A stretch of 64,000 nucleotides of DNA from NCBI RefSeq assembly GCF_014385165.1, contig NZ_JACRTF010000001.1, positions 3,410,001 through 3,474,000 of the forward strand. Direction: 5' to 3'. The notes below the pieces were generated by a model that saw only the letters and a list, made by a program, of their open reading frames with translations, was not told where the DNA came from and ran no database searches. Each line of letters starts with the position of its first letter. The first letter of the stretch is position 1. The DNA comes from Jilunia laotingensis (GTDB lineage Bacteria; Bacteroidota; Bacteroidia; Bacteroidales; Bacteroidaceae). Shown here in pieces: positions 43,662-52,790 of the stretch. The position numbers were made by a program, and so were the translations under genes.

Positions 43662-44966
43662 ATGGGAAAGAATGGTTACAAGACAATTGCGACATTCTGT
43701 TTTTGCAGTATGATGTTTGCTTCGAGTGCGTTGGCACAGGAGGCTGAAAATTTGTATGCTGGTGGTAGCGGATCAAAATCTGATCCTTATCTGATTGAGA
43801 CACCGGCACAGTTTGATGCCGTTCGTGAGAACAGGAATGCTTATTTTAAATTGATGGCTGATTTGGATTTTGCTTCTTATGAAAAAGAAGGAGGCTGGTG
43901 GCCATTGGCTGAATGGGGAAGCGGTGACGGAGCTGAACAGCGTTTTAGCGGAACGTTTGATGGTAATGGCCATAAAATATCCAATTTATTGGCTAAGCAT
44001 GGCGATGATACGGGTGCGCATGATATGAGCATCTTTGGAGTTGTGGATGGAGGAACTATTAAAAATTTGTTGATTGAGAATGTTAATGTAGTTGGTGGCG
44101 GACGTTTGGGCATTTTATCCGGTCTCACACGAAATGCCGTGTATGAGCAAATCGGAGTAATCAATAGCTCTTGTTCCAACATCGGTACGGGTTCTAATGC
44201 AGGAGGGATTGCAGGCCCGTGTGCCGGCACTACTGCAATTACTAACTGCTATACTATCGATTGTGACATAAAAGCGGAATCTCCTCACGAAGAAGGAGCA
44301 GAATGGACGGGTGACGCAGTGGGCGGATTGGTAAGTTCGGGAAATGCAACCGTTATGTATTGCTATTCAACTTCTACAATTGAAGGTAAAACGAATATTG
44401 GTGGGATTATAGGTGCTAATGATGGAGCTACGGTGACTTCTTGCTTGTCTTTAAATAAGAATATCATCGGTGAAGCTGAAGTAACTCATCGTATCGTAGG
44501 TAAAAGGAATGGGGGAGATGTATCCGATAATTATGCACTTTCTAGCGTATTAGTGAATGGACAGGTTGTAACAGAAGGAGTTGGTGCCAATTCGGATAAT
44601 GGTGAAACTGTTGACGAATTAACCGAAGCTTTCTATGAAGATGATTTAGGTTGGGATTTTGATGAAGTTTGGAAACTTGATCCTACCATTTCTCCATATC
44701 CGGTATTTAAATGGCAGACAAGTGGGGAAAGTGGACTTGAATATACCCAAAATGCTACTTACAATGTTACGATCACTACTGAAGGCGTGCAAATAGAGGG
44801 ATTAAACGGAAATGAAACAATCTGTGTTTATGCTACGAATGGAACATTGGTTTCTAAACGTGTTGCAAGCAACGTAACAGAAATGATTTCTTTAAGAGAT
44901 AAAGGAGTATATATTATAAATATTCTTTCATCTGAGAAAGCTCAAGCTTTTAAGGTTGTAAAATAA
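43662..44966 (+). CDS. Secreted GLUG-repeat protein with C-terminal sorting-like domain
   Basis: A 434-residue secreted protein with a signal peptide ending in SSALAQ. Residues about 30-330 are GLUG-type repeats (GGSGSKSDPYLIETPAQFDA, GTFDGNGHKISNL, SNAGGIAGP, TNIGGIIG), a beta-helix fold often found in surface adhesins or glycan-binding proteins. The C-terminal 75 residues (ending GVYIINILSSEKAQAFKVVK) resemble a type IX-like C-terminal beta-sandwich. It is homologous to the GLUG module fused to the GxGYxYP protein at 38636-41149. It is 31 nt after GH92 and probably binds the same glycan at the surface. This is an inference. Confidence 0.82.
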   Translation: MGKNGYKTIATFCFCSMMFASSALAQEAENLYAGGSGSKSDPYLIETPAQFDAVRENRNAYFKLMADLDFASYEKEGGWWPLAEWGSGDGAEQRFSGTFDGNGHKISNLLAKHGDDTGAHDMSIFGVVDGGTIKNLLIENVNVVGGGRLGILSGLTRNAVYEQIGVINSSCSNIGTGSNAGGIAGPCAGTTAITNCYTIDCDIKAESPHEEGAEWTGDAVGGLVSSGNATVMYCYSTSTIEGKTNIGGIIGANDGATVTSCLSLNKNIIGEAEVTHRIVGKRNGGDVSDNYALSSVLVNGQVVTEGVGANSDNGETVDELTEAFYEDDLGWDFDEVWKLDPTISPYPVFKWQTSGESGLEYTQNATYNVTITTEGVQIEGLNGNETICVYATNGTLVSKRVASNVTEMISLRDKGVYIINILSSEKAQAFKVVK

Positions 44967-44976
44967 GTATTCAGCA

Positions 44977-45084
44977 GGGGCTGGCTAAGATATGGTTTCT
45001 AAATTAAGACTCTGTTTAATCCCTTTTTGCAGATGCCTGTAAATGGGATGAAAAGGGACTTTTAACCTCTTTAGCCAGTCCTCC
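44977..45084. repeat. Inverted-repeat element before susC
   Basis: CTGGCTAA at 44981-44988 and TTAGCCAG at 45071-45078 form the core of a stem that extends imperfectly outward. The interior contains a second stem (AATCCC with GGGAT near 45019 and 45045). The ends and part of the interior resemble the element at 30330-30420 read in reverse. It lies between the GLUG and SusC genes and may attenuate or process the transcript. Confidence 0.55.
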
Positions 45085-45101
45085 TTGTTCTAATAGGATG
45101 T

Positions 45102-48100
45102 ATGAAAAAAAAACAATTCTTTTTATTGTTGCTGTTGATTGTAGTAAATAGTACTATGGCATTGGCAGCCATCAATCAACAACAGAAGTTATCTGGTGTT
45201 GTGAGAGATCAGACCGGTGAACCTTTGCCGGGTGTGAATATTGTAATAGTAGGAACTTCTCTTGGTACCATTACTGATATAGACGGTGCTTTTAGTTTAA
45301 ATATTCCTTCCGATAAATCGGTTCTTCAATTTTCATTGATAGGATTTACGACAAAGGATGTATCTGTAAAAGGAAAAACAACGATAGAAGTAACTCTGAG
45401 TGAAGATACACAGACTTTGGACGAAGTCGTGGTTGTTGGCTATGGTACACAGAAGAAAGCAACTTTGACAGGTGCTGTCAGTACCGTAAGTACTAAAGAA
45501 TTGACAGCCACTCCGACCTCCAACGTACAGAATATGCTTGCAGGTAAGCTGCCCGGAGTGCGCATTCAACAACGCACGGGTGAGCCGGGTAGTTATGATG
45601 CTAAAATGGATATTCGTGGTATGAAAACTCCACTTATAGTTATTGATGGTATTGTAAGGGAAGTATCAGACTTTCAAAGATTGGAGGCTAATGATATAGA
45701 GAGCATTAGTGTTTTGAAAGATGCATCAGCTACCGTATATGGTATGCGTGCTGCCGATGGAGTGCTGTTAGTCACGACTCGTAAAGGAGAAAAAGGCAGA
45801 ACAAAAGTCGAATATACGGGTAGTGTAGGTTTCCAGAACCCTACGGGTATGCCGGACGTATTGAATGCGTATCAATATGCCGAGTTGGTCCGTGAAGCTG
45901 ATAAAAATATGGGTAGAGGGATCAATTCTACTTTTACCGAGGAAGATGTAGAACGTTATAGGCAAGAAGGGGCTACGGATTGGTATAGCCTGGCTATGAG
46001 AAATTTTGTACCACAAACACATCACAATATATCCGCCAGTGGAAGCGGAGAGCGCGCGCAATATTTTCTGTCTTTTGGTTATCTGGGAGAGGATGGTATA
46101 TGGAAAACGGGTGATCTGAACTATCATCGTTATAATATCCGTACCAATCTGGGATTTGATGTTACAGATCATCTGAAAGCGGAAGTTTTGATAAGTGCTA
46201 TGACAGACGAGAAAAATCAACCCTATAAAGATACCTGGGAACAGTTTAAAGCTATTTGGATGTTGAAGCCGACGGAAACTCCTTATGCAAACAACAATGA
46301 AGATTATCCCAATGATGTAATGTATGGGTTGAATCCTTTAATGATAACAAATGCTGATAAATCGGGCTATAAAAGAAATGTGAACCGGACTTTGAATACT
46401 ACTTTTTCACTCACTTATAATGCTCCTTTCTTAAAAGGATTAAGTGCCAAGTTTGTTTATGGCTTTGATTATAGAAATACCCGGTTGAAAGAGTTCCAAA
46501 AACAATTTACGCTTTATAAATTCGATAAGGAAAGCGAGGTTTATAATCCTCAATCCTATAATTCTCCATCTTCTATAAAAGGGAAATCCTGGGAAGGTAT
46601 GCAAAATCTGTTGCAGGCATCATTAAACTATGAACGTAATTTTAATGATACGCATAACCTGAAAGTCTTGTTTTTATACGAGCAGAGTGCAAAAGAAGAG
46701 GATAACCTTTGGGCTAAAAGAAACTTTGAAATGGATGCCGTAGATGAACTTTTTGCCGGTTCTGAAGAGAAGCAAATAGGTACATCTGACGCCAATCAGG
46801 TTTATAGAACCACCAATATGGGATTAATCGGACGTATCAACTATGACTATAAAGCCAAGTATCTATTGGAAACCAGTTTCCGTTATGATGGCTCTTCTAA
46901 ATTTGCGAAGGGACATCGTTGGGGATTTTTTCCTTCCGTATCTGCCGGATACCGTGTTACGGAAGAGAATTTCATGAAGAATATAGAGCAACTGTCGTTT
47001 ATTTCAAACTGGAAACTAAGAGCGTCCTATGGTGTAATGGGAAGTGATATAACTTCGGCCTATCAATTTCTGGCAGGTTACGATTATCCGGGAGCAAGCT
47101 ATGTGTATGGCGATGAGGTCTATAAAGGGCTAGGATTCAGAGCTATCCCCAATGAAAACATCACTTGGTATCTGATTAAGTCGTTGAATGTCGGCACTGA
47201 TATTGAGCTATGGAATGGGCTGTTATCCGCGCAAGTGGACTTTTTCTGGAAATATGGAAGCGAACTGTTAGGTTCGAGATTGGGCGAAATACCGGGCACT
47301 TTGGGCGCTCAGCTTTCATCCGAAAACATTAATGAGGATTTATATAAAGGTTTTGAAATAGTTATAGGACACCGAAATAAGATCAACGATTTCAACTATT
47401 CGGTGAATTTGAATTTTGCCTTGACCCGGCATCTGAATCGGTTTATAGTGGAGAGCGATGCGGTCAACTCTTATGACAGATGGAGAAATAAATACTCAAA
47501 CCGTTATACGGATATGGGATGGACTTATGGTTCCAACGGTCAGTTCACTTCAATGAATGATATCTGGCATTCTCCGATACAGGACGGACAGGGCGGAGCT
47601 ACGCAATTGCCGGGTGACTGGAAATATGAAGACTGGAATGGAGATGGTATCATAGACAGTAATGACGTTTATCCGAATGCATATGAACATATGGGTGATA
47701 ACGGAAATCCTAAGATGACATTCGGTGCGGCTATTTCGGCTGAATGGAAAGGGTTTGATGTGAGTCTATTGTTTCAGGGCGGTGGCGGATTTAATGTAAT
47801 CTATTTTGAACAATTGCAATATCCTTTATGCTTTGGAGGTAATGGTTTGGCACATTTTTATGACAGATACCGTCAGGATGAAAGCGGAAACTGGATACCC
47901 GGAAAATGGCCTACCACTCGGGATGCCGGATCGTATAGTGTAAATTATGCCCGATGCAAACAGACCACTTATGATGCATCTTATCTACGCTTGAAAAGTA
48001 TGGAAATCGGCTACACTATTCCTAAAAATCTCACCCGAAAGTTCAAGGTCGATCGTTTGAGAATATTTGCAAGTGGGTACAACTTGTTTACATTATCCAA

Positions 48101-48197
48101 TTTGGACTTTGTAGATCCAGAACATCCGGAAGGTAATTACGGGTATTTGTATCCGATTATGAGAAACTTTAATTTTGGATTGAACTTAGCATTCTAA
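45102..48197 (+). CDS. SusC-family TonB-dependent outer-membrane transporter
   Basis: A 1031-residue TonB-dependent receptor. Signal peptide is about 1-23. The carboxypeptidase-regulatory-like domain is about 28-105 (LSGVVRDQTGEPLPGVNI). The TonB-box-like DEVVVVGYGTQKK is followed by a plug domain to about 235 and a 22-strand barrel ending in FGLNLAF. It has no N-terminal STN domain, so it is not wired to an anti-sigma factor, consistent with the separate regulator. With the SusD protein 11 nt downstream it imports oligosaccharides from the locus's target glycan. Confidence 0.95.
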   Translation: MKKKQFFLLLLLIVVNSTMALAAINQQQKLSGVVRDQTGEPLPGVNIVIVGTSLGTITDIDGAFSLNIPSDKSVLQFSLIGFTTKDVSVKGKTTIEVTLSEDTQTLDEVVVVGYGTQKKATLTGAVSTVSTKELTATPTSNVQNMLAGKLPGVRIQQRTGEPGSYDAKMDIRGMKTPLIVIDGIVREVSDFQRLEANDIESISVLKDASATVYGMRAADGVLLVTTRKGEKGRTKVEYTGSVGFQNPTGMPDVLNAYQYAELVREADKNMGRGINSTFTEEDVERYRQEGATDWYSLAMRNFVPQTHHNISASGSGERAQYFLSFGYLGEDGIWKTGDLNYHRYNIRTNLGFDVTDHLKAEVLISAMTDEKNQPYKDTWEQFKAIWMLKPTETPYANNNEDYPNDVMYGLNPLMITNADKSGYKRNVNRTLNTTFSLTYNAPFLKGLSAKFVYGFDYRNTRLKEFQKQFTLYKFDKESEVYNPQSYNSPSSIKGKSWEGMQNLLQASLNYERNFNDTHNLKVLFLYEQSAKEEDNLWAKRNFEMDAVDELFAGSEEKQIGTSDANQVYRTTNMGLIGRINYDYKAKYLLETSFRYDGSSKFAKGHRWGFFPSVSAGYRVTEENFMKNIEQLSFISNWKLRASYGVMGSDITSAYQFLAGYDYPGASYVYGDEVYKGLGFRAIPNENITWYLIKSLNVGTDIELWNGLLSAQVDFFWKYGSELLGSRLGEIPGTLGAQLSSENINEDLYKGFEIVIGHRNKINDFNYSVNLNFALTRHLNRFIVESDAVNSYDRWRNKYSNRYTDMGWTYGSNGQFTSMNDIWHSPIQDGQGGATQLPGDWKYEDWNGDGIIDSNDVYPNAYEHMGDNGNPKMTFGAAISAEWKGFDVSLLFQGGGGFNVIYFEQLQYPLCFGGNGLAHFYDRYRQDESGNWIPGKWPTTRDAGSYSVNYARCKQTTYDASYLRLKSMEIGYTIPKNLTRKFKVDRLRIFASGYNLFTLSNLDFVDPEHPEGNYGYLYPIMRNFNFGLNLAF

Positions 48198-48208
48198 TTT
48201 GAAAGACT

Positions 48209-50005
48209 ATGAAAATAAATAAAATATTAGTGTCATTTCTGACGATGGTGATGTCCTTCAGTTCTTGCGATTATTTAGATGTGCCACCCATTAATATTAT
48301 GCAAGATGATGCCATCTTTAAGTCGGAATCCGGAATAAAATCATATATGACTACTCTATACTATGATTTGCCGATAGAAGATTTTCGTTTTACCCAACAG
48401 GGGTTCAATGTATCCGGTAAAGGTCAGGGACGTTTGCCCAATGTTTCCGGTGAAGCGATGTGTCATTCTTCGGATGATATTTCTACCATTGGTGACGGAA
48501 CTTGGTGGGGATGTTGGGATTATGGAAAAGTGCGCCGTGTCAATTATTTCCTTCAGAACTTTCCGGCTTATCAAAAGAACTTTTCAGGAGTTCTTGGTAA
48601 TGCCTGGCTGGGTGAAGCATACTTTATCAGGGCTTATTACTATTTCGCAATGGTTAAGCGGTATGGCGGTGTACCTATTTTAAAAGAGCCTCAGGAGTAT
48701 ACCGGTGATATTGAGGTCTTAAAGGTCCCGAGAAATACGGAAAAAGAATGTTATGATTTTATTGCGGAAGATTTGGATGAAGCGGCACGATTATTACCGG
48801 ATAACGAATCATTGTTGGGTAAAGGGCGTGCTACTAAATACGCTGCTTTGGCATTAAAATCCCGTGCAATGCTTTATGCAGGGAGTATCGCCCGTTATGG
48901 CAAGATGGATTTGAATGGTTTGGTCGGGATAGAAGAATCACTATCCGATGGCTATTTTAAACAAGCTTATGATGCGGTAAAAGAGATTGAAAAGTCCCGG
49001 AAATTCTCTTTATATGAAAAGAATGCGGATAAAGAGAAGAACTTTGCAGAACTTTTCTTGGCGGAAGATAGTCCGGAAAATATTTTCGTGAAGTATTTCC
49101 AACGCAATATTAATGCGCATGGATGGGATGTATATTTCGTCCCTTATCAATATCGCGGAAGTGGATTCTCTTCGAATATGAATCCTACTTTAGAATTTGT
49201 AGAAATGTTTGAGCGTAAGGATGGTACACCAGCTAACTTTGCTGAAAGAGCTAGAGGTGCCTATTTTGATGATCCGTCGGAATTGTTTGAAAACATGGAT
49301 GCACGCTTTGGAGGTTCGATTATATATCCGAATGCAAAATTCAAAGGAGAAGCTTGCTCTATCCAAAAAGGACTGATTTTGGAAGATGGTTCTAAAAAGG
49401 AAGATGCGGTTGATTATGAAAAAGCTGTTTACACGGCTAAAGACGGAAAGGTTTATCACATTGTAGGTAAGAGTGGATGTGGAAACTATTCCGGGAACAT
49501 GACAGGCTTCTTTATGCGTAAATATTTGAATGAAAACCTGCCGACTGCCGAAATACTTGAAAGCTATTCCGAACAGCACTGGATTGATTTCAGATATGCC
49601 GAAGTTCTCTTGAATGGAATCGAGGCAGCCGTAGAAATGGGACAGCATTTGGATGATGCTTTGGTATGGATCAATGATATTCGTAAGCGGGCTGATATCA
49701 AACAACTTTCTTCATCGGAACTGACCGTTGACAGAGTCCGTCATGAAAGAAGAATAGAACTGGCTTTTGAAAATCAAACGTATTGGGATCTGAGACGTTG
49801 GCGAATTGCCGATAAAGTAATAGAAACAAAACAGTATACAGGATTGTGTCCTTATTTTGATATCAATAAACAGAAATATGTTTTTGAGGAGTCTGCTGCA
49901 AACAAGTACTATTATACGTTCTCAGCCAAGATGTATTATGAAAGAATTCCTGATGGTGAAATTGCTAAAAACGGGAAGTTAATACAAAATCCATATTATA
50001 ATTGA
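48209..50005 (+). CDS. SusD-family surface glycan-binding lipoprotein
   Basis: A 598-residue SusD-like lipoprotein. The signal ends in SFSSC and is followed by DYLDVPP, the typical SusD start. It has an N-terminal TPR-rich region and a conserved C-terminal segment containing RHERRIELAFENQTYWDLRRW. It caps the SusC barrel and captures glycan at the cell surface. The unusual length comes from extra inserted loops between about 280 and 440, likely the substrate-specific surface. The next gene starts 14 nt later. Confidence 0.95.
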   Translation: MKINKILVSFLTMVMSFSSCDYLDVPPINIMQDDAIFKSESGIKSYMTTLYYDLPIEDFRFTQQGFNVSGKGQGRLPNVSGEAMCHSSDDISTIGDGTWWGCWDYGKVRRVNYFLQNFPAYQKNFSGVLGNAWLGEAYFIRAYYYFAMVKRYGGVPILKEPQEYTGDIEVLKVPRNTEKECYDFIAEDLDEAARLLPDNESLLGKGRATKYAALALKSRAMLYAGSIARYGKMDLNGLVGIEESLSDGYFKQAYDAVKEIEKSRKFSLYEKNADKEKNFAELFLAEDSPENIFVKYFQRNINAHGWDVYFVPYQYRGSGFSSNMNPTLEFVEMFERKDGTPANFAERARGAYFDDPSELFENMDARFGGSIIYPNAKFKGEACSIQKGLILEDGSKKEDAVDYEKAVYTAKDGKVYHIVGKSGCGNYSGNMTGFFMRKYLNENLPTAEILESYSEQHWIDFRYAEVLLNGIEAAVEMGQHLDDALVWINDIRKRADIKQLSSSELTVDRVRHERRIELAFENQTYWDLRRWRIADKVIETKQYTGLCPYFDINKQKYVFEESAANKYYYTFSAKMYYERIPDGEIAKNGKLIQNPYYN

Positions 50006-50019
50006 AAAGGTAAGTGAAT

Positions 50020-50802
50020 ATGAAAAAGTTATATTATATTTTTAGTCTATCTGCATTGCTCCTTTCTTCTTGTGGATATTTTGAATATGATAATTATGAA
50101 GCTCCGAATTCCGGTTTGGAAGGAACTGTAGTCGATAAAAAGACAAACGAACCTTTGCAGGGAGAAGCCGCCAATAGTTATAAAATCGAATATTATGAAT
50201 TGAGTTGGGAGGAAGCCGGCCATGCTAACACTCAATCTCAGTTCTTTTGGGGAAAGGCAGACGGGACCTTTCAGAATACGAAGATTTTCTCAGGAAAATA
50301 TCGTATCACTTTAAAAGAGGGGGCTTTTTATGCTCCCGAACCGGAGGTTGTATATCTTGAAAAGGATAAACTGACTAAACTCCATTATTCTGTGACGCCT
50401 TATGCTCGTGTGAATATTAATGAGATAGCGCTTGCTGGTAGTAAACAGAATAATCTGGAGATAAAGTATACGATTGAGGATACGGAGAAGGAGATTGATA
50501 CGGAAGGCATCGATGAGGACTTATATACGCTGAGTGAGGCGCAAGTATTCATTTCCAGTAAATCACCGAATGTAGGGGTAAATAATTCCGAGACAAAATA
50601 TACCATCAAAGCTAAAAAGGAATTTTCCCGTGGAGATTATGAGCCGGGTGTACCGTTCCAGGTTGTAGAAAAAAATGTCAAGAAACTGTCTCCCGGAAAG
50701 TATTGGGTTCGTATTGGAATCCGTACCGGCAACCCTCAGAAGAGATATAATTTTAGTCCTGTACAGGAGATCGTGGTTCCGGAAGTAGATACGGAAAATT
50801 AA
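50020..50802 (+). CDS. DUF3823-like surface lipoprotein
   Basis: A 260-residue lipoprotein (LLLSSCGYFEYDNYE) with two Ig-like beta domains. The first contains LEGTVVDKKTNEPLQ, a carboxypeptidase-regulatory-like start, and matches the DUF3823 pattern. Such proteins follow SusD in many loci and are considered surface glycan-binding proteins of the SusE/SusF position. The ATG at 50020 is preferred over a GTG six bases upstream. It is in an operon with susD and the next GxGYxYP gene. Confidence 0.8.
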   Translation: MKKLYYIFSLSALLLSSCGYFEYDNYEAPNSGLEGTVVDKKTNEPLQGEAANSYKIEYYELSWEEAGHANTQSQFFWGKADGTFQNTKIFSGKYRITLKEGAFYAPEPEVVYLEKDKLTKLHYSVTPYARVNINEIALAGSKQNNLEIKYTIEDTEKEIDTEGIDEDLYTLSEAQVFISSKSPNVGVNNSETKYTIKAKKEFSRGDYEPGVPFQVVEKNVKKLSPGKYWVRIGIRTGNPQKRYNFSPVQEIVVPEVDTEN

Positions 50803-50813
50803 AAAGACAACGT

Positions 50814-52790
50814 ATGAATATAAAATGTTTTATATGTCTCTTATTGGGAATGAGTAGCGCTGTGACAGTAATGTCACAGCCGGCTACCGTTGCCGGTGAG
50901 CAAGTGGAAGCTCCTTCACAGGATGCCTTGGTGATCCCGATGAATGAGTCGGCTGTGTCCGTGGTATATGATCCCAATAACTCTGCTACCTTTACGGAGG
51001 ATGGAATAAAGGCAACAAGTGACGGATTGACATTGGACTTAGGTGAAATAGATTTTGACTCTGATAGTTATAATGCGATATGGGTGGAAATGGCAAATGT
51101 CATGAAGCCGACTGAAGAGACAGGATTTGATTTTTATTTGGACGATATGTTATTGGAACCTAAAACTGATTTTAAGATCAGTCAGGAAATTCCTCACCTG
51201 GATTCTTATGCTTCGGATAAAGAACCGCAATCCGGACTGTATTTTAAGAATGAAAATGTTCCCATCGACATGATTTCTGTTTTTGATGTACGTCGGGACG
51301 ACAGTTATGGTAAGATTACAGCAGCAGTGGCTCAGGGAGTGCTGAATCAGCAGAAAGCAGAGGTGTATCTGGTGTATGAAGACCATCATCTGACTCAGTT
51401 TGAAGATGTATATGGGAAACAGGGAGTGAACTGGAAGCTACAAAAAGGGGAGTACTCAAAAGAAAAATATGCAGGACTGGCTACGATTATCGAAAAATAT
51501 AAAGATCGTTTCAGGAAGATGATATTGTGGGACCCTTCTAAAGAATGGACATGGTGTATGGCGCAGATGATCTGTGCCCAACAACAGGGGATACCTGTCA
51601 CTTCGGAAATAAAGGAATTTTTCAATGAAGAGTTGAAATGGAATATAGAATGTGAAGATATAACAGATAAATGGTCTACAAAACTGGAAGCCTATCAATG
51701 GGCAGTCGATCATTTAACGGAGAATTGTCATAAAACTCTAAGCTTTTCAGCCGGCCTCCGTAGTGATTATCTTACTAATCCCTGGAAAATATATGACTAT
51801 GCGGCAGCTTCTAAAGGTTTTGTTTTCTTCCTGAGCAATTCCAATCCGGATGAATTTAACATGATTCAGAAAATCTGCCGGAAAATGAATTATCAGCCGG
51901 GTTCTTCTACCATGGGATATGGTGCTGACAATGACGGAGATGCATTGAATAATGCCACAAACCCGTATAACGTCGGTTTTATGGTGAGCGATTATTATGC
52001 CAATGGCAGCTTTTGGTGTTCATTTCCCCGCAAATCTTTTCAGCAACGTAAAGGACAACCTATAGAAGCGCAGCCGGGAAAAATTTATGTTAGCTTGGTT
52101 TGGAGTGATGGAGACAATGTGCAGTTTGATTCTAATCAGATGTATAATATGTTCAAGAATGCGAAAGGGCGTGGTGAAGTTCCTGTGGGAATGACAATGG
52201 CTGCCTCGTTACAAGAATTGAATCCGGTATTATTGGAGTTCTTTTATAAGAACCTGACTCCGAATGATGAGTTGATTGCCGGGCCTTCCGGGTTTCAATT
52301 TATTTATGGGGACAAGTATAATGAGGTGAATTATGAGAAATGGCTTGAAATCAATCGGCAATGGATGGAGACAGCAGGCTTTCATACAGGATGCCTCTGG
52401 AATACTACCGATAAGGAACGTTTTGGAAAATACATGCGAACATGTGGTTTACAGGGTGTCTTTGATGGTTTTAGCAATAATAAAGAACGCTACGAGACGG
52501 GAAAGGACGGTGAAGGAGTGGTATGTATTCTGCAAGGGACACATTGTTGGGCTGAAGGGGATGTGTATAAAGATTTGGTAAGTGTGAAGCCGAATAGCTC
52601 GAAACCGGTTTTCAGGAACGTTTATCTGATTGCAGCCAATTATGGCGGAACCGAAGGATACGAAAGGCTGATCCGTGAATTACAACGTGTTGAAAGTTAT
52701 CTCCCAAATACTTACGAATTCTTATTGCCCATGGATCTTTGTGCCACATTGAAATGCTATCTTGAGAAAAATGGAGGTGGACATGAGTAA
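50814..52790 (+). CDS. Divergent GxGYxYP-family protein with N-terminal CBM6-like domain
   Basis: A secreted 658-residue protein with a signal peptide of about 22 residues. An N-terminal beta-sandwich (about 30-130) contains EIDFDSDSYNAIWVEMAN and FDFYLDD, similar to CBM6-type domains and to the protein encoded next. The remainder resembles the GxGYxYP family: VSLVWSDGDNVQFD matches the family's core strand, and GPSGFQFIY at 490-498 stands where the signature motif lies. It is much more diverged than the two other copies in this locus. Its stop overlaps the next start by 8 nt. Confidence 0.78.
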   Translation: MNIKCFICLLLGMSSAVTVMSQPATVAGEQVEAPSQDALVIPMNESAVSVVYDPNNSATFTEDGIKATSDGLTLDLGEIDFDSDSYNAIWVEMANVMKPTEETGFDFYLDDMLLEPKTDFKISQEIPHLDSYASDKEPQSGLYFKNENVPIDMISVFDVRRDDSYGKITAAVAQGVLNQQKAEVYLVYEDHHLTQFEDVYGKQGVNWKLQKGEYSKEKYAGLATIIEKYKDRFRKMILWDPSKEWTWCMAQMICAQQQGIPVTSEIKEFFNEELKWNIECEDITDKWSTKLEAYQWAVDHLTENCHKTLSFSAGLRSDYLTNPWKIYDYAAASKGFVFFLSNSNPDEFNMIQKICRKMNYQPGSSTMGYGADNDGDALNNATNPYNVGFMVSDYYANGSFWCSFPRKSFQQRKGQPIEAQPGKIYVSLVWSDGDNVQFDSNQMYNMFKNAKGRGEVPVGMTMAASLQELNPVLLEFFYKNLTPNDELIAGPSGFQFIYGDKYNEVNYEKWLEINRQWMETAGFHTGCLWNTTDKERFGKYMRTCGLQGVFDGFSNNKERYETGKDGEGVVCILQGTHCWAEGDVYKDLVSVKPNSSKPVFRNVYLIAANYGGTEGYERLIRELQRVESYLPNTYEFLLPMDLCATLKCYLEKNGGGHE

